Below are positions 61,293 to 64,000 of a stretch of DNA of 64,000 bases, piece after piece; within the stretch, counting starts at the first letter, position 1; each line of letters begins with the position of its first letter. The notes under the pieces were generated by a model. The model did not search any database. It saw only the letters and a program-made list of their open reading frames with translations, and was not told the origin of the DNA. Source of the DNA: Janibacter massiliensis (GTDB lineage: Bacteria; Actinomycetota; Actinomycetes; Actinomycetales; Dermatophilaceae); the NCBI RefSeq assembly GCF_900289115.1, contig NZ_LT985196.1, forward strand, positions 62,001 to 126,000, given 5' to 3'. The translations under genes were made by a program, and so were the position numbers.

Positions 61293-62504
61293 TCAGGTCG
61301 TCGCGTCGGCCGCGCGGTCGAGCGCCGCGACGAGGTCGGCGACGAGGTCGGCGGGGTCCTCGATCCCGATCGAGAAGCGCAGCAGGCCCTCGCCGATCCC
61401 GGCCGTCTCCCGCGCCTCAGCGGTCATCGACGCGTGGGTCATCGTCGCCGGGTGCGCGACCAGCGACTCCACCCCGCCGAGGGACTCGGCGAGGCTGAAG
61501 TAGCGCAGCCCGTCGAGGAACGCCCGGACCGCCGGCTCGCCCCCGGACAGCTCGACGCTGAGCATCGCGCCGAACCCGTCCTGCTGCCGGGCGGCGATCT
61601 CGTGACCGGGGTGCTCGGGCAGGGCAGGGTGGTTGACCCGCGCGAGCGCCCGGTGCCCGCGGATCGCCTCGAGCACGGCAGCCGTGTTCTCCTCGTGCTG
61701 CCGCAGCCGGACGTGGAGGGTCCGCAGGCCCCGCAGCGTCTGGTAGCTGTCGAACGGGCTGCCGGTGAGGCCGAGGACGTTGGCCCACCACGCCATCTGC
61801 TCGTGCAGCTCGGCGGTCGCGCTGACCACCGCGCCGCCGACGACGTCGCTGTGCCCGTTGAGGTACTTCGTCGTCGAGTGGACGACCACGTCGCAGCCGA
61901 GCTCGATCGGCCGCTGCCACACCGGGGACAGGAAGGTGTTGTCGGCGACGACGAGCGCCCCGACCTCCTTCGCGGCGGCGGCGACCTTCGCGACGTCGGT
62001 GATCCGCAGCAGCGGGTTCGAGGGGGTCTCGAGCCAGACGACCTTCGGGGCCTGCTCGGCACCCAGCGCGGCGGCGACGGCCTCCTCGTCGGTGAAGTCG
62101 ACGCTGATGACGGTGAAGTGCTCCTTCGCGCCGAGCGAGTCGAAGAGGCGCCACGTGCCGCCGTAGCAGTCGTGCGGGAGCAGGACGGTGCCCCCGGGCG
62201 ACAGGAGGGCGTGCACGGCGATGGTGATCGCGCCCAGGCCCGTCGCGGCGACGACGCCGCCGGCCCCACCCTCGAGGTCGGCGAGCGCGTCGCCGAGCAG
62301 GTCCCGGGTCGGGTTGCCGCTGCGGGTGTAGTCGTACTTCCGGGGTTCGGCGAAGTCGGCGAACGTGAAGTTGCTCGACAGGTGCAGCGGCGGCACGACC
62401 GCGCCGAACTGCGTGTCGGACTCCAGCCCCGAGCGGACGCCGCGGGTCATGCCCGAGCCGCGGGTCGCGTCAGTGGTGGTGGGGTTCGTCTCGCTCGTGG
62501 TCAT
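61293..62504 (-). CDS. metB: Cystathionine gamma-synthase
   Basis: This 403-residue PLP enzyme starts at ATG 62504 (MTTSETNPTTT). Motifs are YDYTRSGNPTRDLL, ATGLGAITIAVHALLSPG, VWLETPSNPLLRITD, the PLP lysine in VVHSTTKYLNGHSDVVGG and SLGGVESLVAHPATMTHA. It condenses O-acetyl- or O-succinyl-homoserine with cysteine in methionine synthesis. Cystathionine gamma-lyase is an alternative for this family, but the upstream SAM aptamer favours a biosynthetic role. It is monocistronic. Confidence 0.9.
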   Translation of the reverse strand: MTTSETNPTTTDATRGSGMTRGVRSGLESDTQFGAVVPPLHLSSNFTFADFAEPRKYDYTRSGNPTRDLLGDALADLEGGAGGVVAATGLGAITIAVHALLSPGGTVLLPHDCYGGTWRLFDSLGAKEHFTVISVDFTDEEAVAAALGAEQAPKVVWLETPSNPLLRITDVAKVAAAAKEVGALVVADNTFLSPVWQRPIELGCDVVVHSTTKYLNGHSDVVGGAVVSATAELHEQMAWWANVLGLTGSPFDSYQTLRGLRTLHVRLRQHEENTAAVLEAIRGHRALARVNHPALPEHPGHEIAARQQDGFGAMLSVELSGGEPAVRAFLDGLRYFSLAESLGGVESLVAHPATMTHASMTAEARETAGIGEGLLRFSIGIEDPADLVADLVAALDRAADATT

Positions 62505-62586
62505 CGGGTGCACCTTTCCGTGGTTCGAGGGGCGCCTCGACCTGCGGGTACCGGGTGCATCGCGACGACCGCGGGGGCCGCTCGCG
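62505..62586 (-). promoter_or_regulatory. Expression platform between SAM aptamer and metB
   Basis: After the aptamer the leader can form ATCGCGA/TCGCGAT and GGTCGAGG/CCCTCGAACC hairpins. TGCACC upstream could pair with GGTGCA next to the AAAGG ribosome-binding site. This suggests control at translation, but the switch is not proven. Confidence 0.45.
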
Positions 62587-62703
62587 ATCCATCTGCCGGC
62601 CGGTCCGAGGACCACCGCAGGACTTGGCACCGTGACCGCGGATCGCTCCGCGGGTGGTTGCCCCGGCGTCGTCGGGCCTGTCCCTCAGCCGGTCGTGATG
62701 GAT
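62587..62703 (-). promoter_or_regulatory. SAM-I-type (S-box) riboswitch aptamer
   Basis: On the minus strand P1 is ATCCATC (62697-62703) with GATGGAT (62587-62593). The conserved core includes GAGGGACAGGCCC (62674-62686), GGGGCAACC (62656-62664) and CGGTGCCAAGTCCTGC (62617-62632), in the order and spacing of the S-box family. It sits directly upstream of metB. SAM binding would lower methionine-pathway expression. Confidence 0.85.
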
Positions 62704-62712
62704 GTCGGGAGC

Positions 62713-62718
62713 ACCGTA
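62713..62718 (-). promoter_or_regulatory. -10 element of metB riboswitch transcript
   Basis: TACGGT on the minus strand lies 9 nt before the 5' side of the aptamer P1 stem, so the RNA would begin at the aptamer. Confidence 0.6.
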
Positions 62719-62777
62719 CAACCGGCACCACCCGCAGGCGAAACCCGGGTCCGGCACCCGGACACACCAGCAGACGG

Positions 62778-62814
62778 CGAGGCCCCGCGCGCCGTGGTGG
62801 CGTGCGGGGCCTCG
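62778..62814 (-). terminator. Terminator of general-stress gene
   Basis: CGAGGCCCCGC and GCGGGGCCTCG pair over 11 bp and the stem continues through GCGCC/GGCGT to a GTGGT loop. It lies 16 nt after the stop of the minus-strand gene and insulates the metB promoter. Confidence 0.8.
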
Positions 62815-62829
62815 TCACGGGTCGGCCGG

Positions 62830-63402
62830 TCAGACCCGCGGCTGGCCCGGCCCCCCGGACTGCTGCGGCCGGGCGGCCTCCTGGGCGGCCCGGATCCTCT
62901 CCTGCGCCGCCGCCCGAGGGTCGAGCTTCGCGAGCAGCTCCCGGCCCATCGCCGCGTGCTTGTGCTCGGTGAGCACCTCGTACCGGGTGGCGACGACCTG
63001 GCTGACCGACGTGAAGTCACGGCGGCCGCGGGTCACGGCATAGCCGATCGCCGCCCAGACGATGCCGAAGACCGCACCGGTGAGCACGGTCGACAGCAGG
63101 ATCGCGAGGATCGGGCCCTCGTCGAAGAGCGAGAGGATCACACCGATGAACAGACCGAGCCACATGCCCGACAGCGCGCCACCGGCGATGACGGAGCCCC
63201 ACGTCAGCCGGCCGGTGACCCGCTCGATCTGCTTGAGGTCGGTGCCGACGATCATCACGTCGGCGACGGGGAACTCGTGGTCGGCGAGGTGGTCCACCGC
63301 GCGCTGGGCGTCCTCGTAGGCGTCGAACACCCCGAGGCTCATGGGGTAGGCGAGGCGGAGACGGGAGGTCGGCAGGGACGCTGCGGTCGTCTGGGCGGTC
63401 AT
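62830..63402 (-). CDS. General stress protein-like membrane protein (YflT/GSP17M type)
   Basis: This 190-residue protein starts at ATG 63402. Residues ~18-65 resemble the N-terminal GSP17M/YflT fold (MSLGVFDAYEDAQRAVDHLADHEFPVADVMIVGTDL). Two hydrophobic segments follow, VIAGGALSGMWLGLFIGVIL and GPILAILLSTVLTGAVFGIVW. The C-terminus is charged and ends Gln/Pro-rich. Related proteins are induced by general stress; no enzymatic role is known. It is flanked by hairpins on both sides and is monocistronic. Confidence 0.8.
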   Translation of the reverse strand: MTAQTTAASLPTSRLRLAYPMSLGVFDAYEDAQRAVDHLADHEFPVADVMIVGTDLKQIERVTGRLTWGSVIAGGALSGMWLGLFIGVILSLFDEGPILAILLSTVLTGAVFGIVWAAIGYAVTRGRRDFTSVSQVVATRYEVLTEHKHAAMGRELLAKLDPRAAAQERIRAAQEAARPQQSGGPGQPRV

Positions 63403-63421
63403 GCCCCGATCCTCTCAGAGA

Positions 63422-63461
63422 ACGTCGGAACCCCGCACCGTTCGGTGCGGGGTTCCGACGT
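63422..63461 (-). terminator. Terminator of acyl-CoA dehydrogenase gene
   Basis: A perfect 18-bp stem (ACGTCGGAACCCCGCACC and its complement) with a GTTC loop lies 21 nt beyond the stop of the minus-strand gene. Confidence 0.88.
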
Positions 63462-63482
63462 CCGGGGCTCCGGCGTGCGGGC

Positions 63483-64000
63483 TCAGCCCTTGAGCTTGTA
63501 GTCCTTGAGCAGCGCCTTGCCGATGATCATCTTCTGGATCTCCGCCGTGCCCTCACCGATGAGGAGCATGGGCGCCTCACGGTAGAGCCGCTCGATCTCG
63601 TACTCCTTCGAGTACCCGTAACCACCGTGGATGCGGAAGCTCTGCTCGACGACGTCGGCGCAGTACTCGGCGGCGAGGTACTTCGCCATCCCGGCCTCGA
63701 GGTCGTTGCGCTCGCCGCGGTCCTTGAGCTTGGCGGCCTTGACCATCATCTGGTGCGCGGCCTCGACCTTCGTGCCCATGTCGGCGAGCCGGAAGAGGAT
63801 GCCCTGGTGCTCGGCGATCTTCTTGCCGAAGGTCTCGCGCTGCTGGGCGTAGGAGATGCCGAGCTCGAACGCACGACGGGCCAGGCCGCACGCGCGCGCG
63901 GCGACGTTGACGCGACCGACCTCGACGCCGTCCATCATCTGGTAGAAGCCCTTGCCCGGCTCGCCGCCGAGGATCTGGGCCGTCGTGGTCTTGTGGCCCT
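63483..64000 (-). CDS. Acyl-CoA dehydrogenase, N-terminally truncated by window edge
   Basis: The C-terminal ~172 residues are present. The visible part has GKGFYQMMDGVEVGRVNVAARACGLARRAF, YAQQRETFGKKIAEHQGI, HGGYGYSKEYEIERLYREA and the ending GEGTAEIQKMIIGKALLKD. These match the C-terminal helical domain of acyl-CoA dehydrogenases. The catalytic Glu in this family often lies in the YREAPML region, and Glu is present there. The N-terminal and middle domains lie beyond position 64000. The chain-length preference cannot be judged. Confidence 0.93.
   Translation of the reverse strand, partial: GHKTTTAQILGGEPGKGFYQMMDGVEVGRVNVAARACGLARRAFELGISYAQQRETFGKKIAEHQGILFRLADMGTKVEAAHQMMVKAAKLKDRGERNDLEAGMAKYLAAEYCADVVEQSFRIHGGYGYSKEYEIERLYREAPMLLIGEGTAEIQKMIIGKALLKDYKLKG

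Noticed and set aside
62587-62703. SAM-IV riboswitch
   Set aside because: The linear order of the core (GAGGGAC, GGGGCAACC, GGTGCCAAGTCCTGC closed by P1) reads like SAM-I; a covariance search is needed to be final.

Overview
The window is GC-rich chromosomal DNA from a high-GC Gram-positive actinobacterium. The evidence is frequent GTG starts, four-base start/stop overlaps, a Kgd-type 2-oxoglutarate decarboxylase followed by a DUF6104 gene, Ni-superoxide dismutase with its SodX protease, SigR-RsrA, the 24-residue ribosomal protein bL37, UvrD2 with HRDC, and AdnAB instead of RecBCD. Gene content fits the Micrococcales, perhaps an Intrasporangiaceae-like lineage; the family placement is inference. 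Nearly all of it is core chromosome. I see no insertion sequence, prophage, integrase or CRISPR array.

Layout. 1-3471: two CNNM/CBS membrane proteins and an ABC exporter pair. 3585-10410: kgd, DUF6104, an SGNH-like protein with an altered active site, a malic enzyme, and sodX-sodN. 10411-11016: a short accessory patch with a broken AbiEi-like gene among copies of a 24-nt repeat, followed by the bL37 gene. 11176-16826: the SigR/RsrA thiol-stress switch with its own promoter, an HMCES-type DNA-protein crosslink protein, DoxX-like, aroA, rsgA and hisN. 16956-23709: an M16 peptidase pair, a type II NADH dehydrogenase, and a CstR-like persulfide sensor facing a persulfide dioxygenase-rhodanese gene broken by an internal deletion. 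An EVE-like protein and a quinol-monooxygenase-like protein follow. An initiator tRNA-Met lies at 23814-23890.

23941-46523 is a conserved actinobacterial block whose order recalls mycobacterial Rv3193c-Rv3202c: UPF0182, PPA1309 family, YlbL protease, DUF2342 protein, a secreted 5'-nucleotidase, a YgjP-type peptidase, an E1-like protein, an ABC1 kinase, uvrD2, nudC, a Mph-like pseudokinase, and adnB-adnA. The whiB7 gene expected between the ABC1 kinase and uvrD2 is missing. 46610-50503 (TetR, DUF3107, GlsB-like, MiaE-like ferritin fold, RhlE) continues this similarity. 50496-57068 holds three glycosyltransferases and an alcohol dehydrogenase. 57112-61242 holds an orphan ParA, a RecB-type nuclease, a PHP phosphoesterase and an Xaa-Pro aminopeptidase. 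61293-62703 is metB behind a SAM-I-type riboswitch. The right edge has a general-stress membrane protein and a truncated acyl-CoA dehydrogenase.

Regulation is unusually readable. Eleven genes show a TANNNT hexamer 6-7 nt before the start codon, the mark of leaderless transcription, and this settles several starts. There are also an exact sigma-R promoter (GGAAT-N18-GTT), two CstR-type operators, a SAM aptamer with its promoter, and many strong hairpins between convergent genes. The most unusual signals are the broken persulfide dioxygenase behind intact regulation, the repeat patch around the AbiEi-like remnant, a stem-loop that supplies the C-terminus of the EVE-like protein, two divergent promoters that are exact mirror images, and several enzyme relatives lacking catalytic residues.
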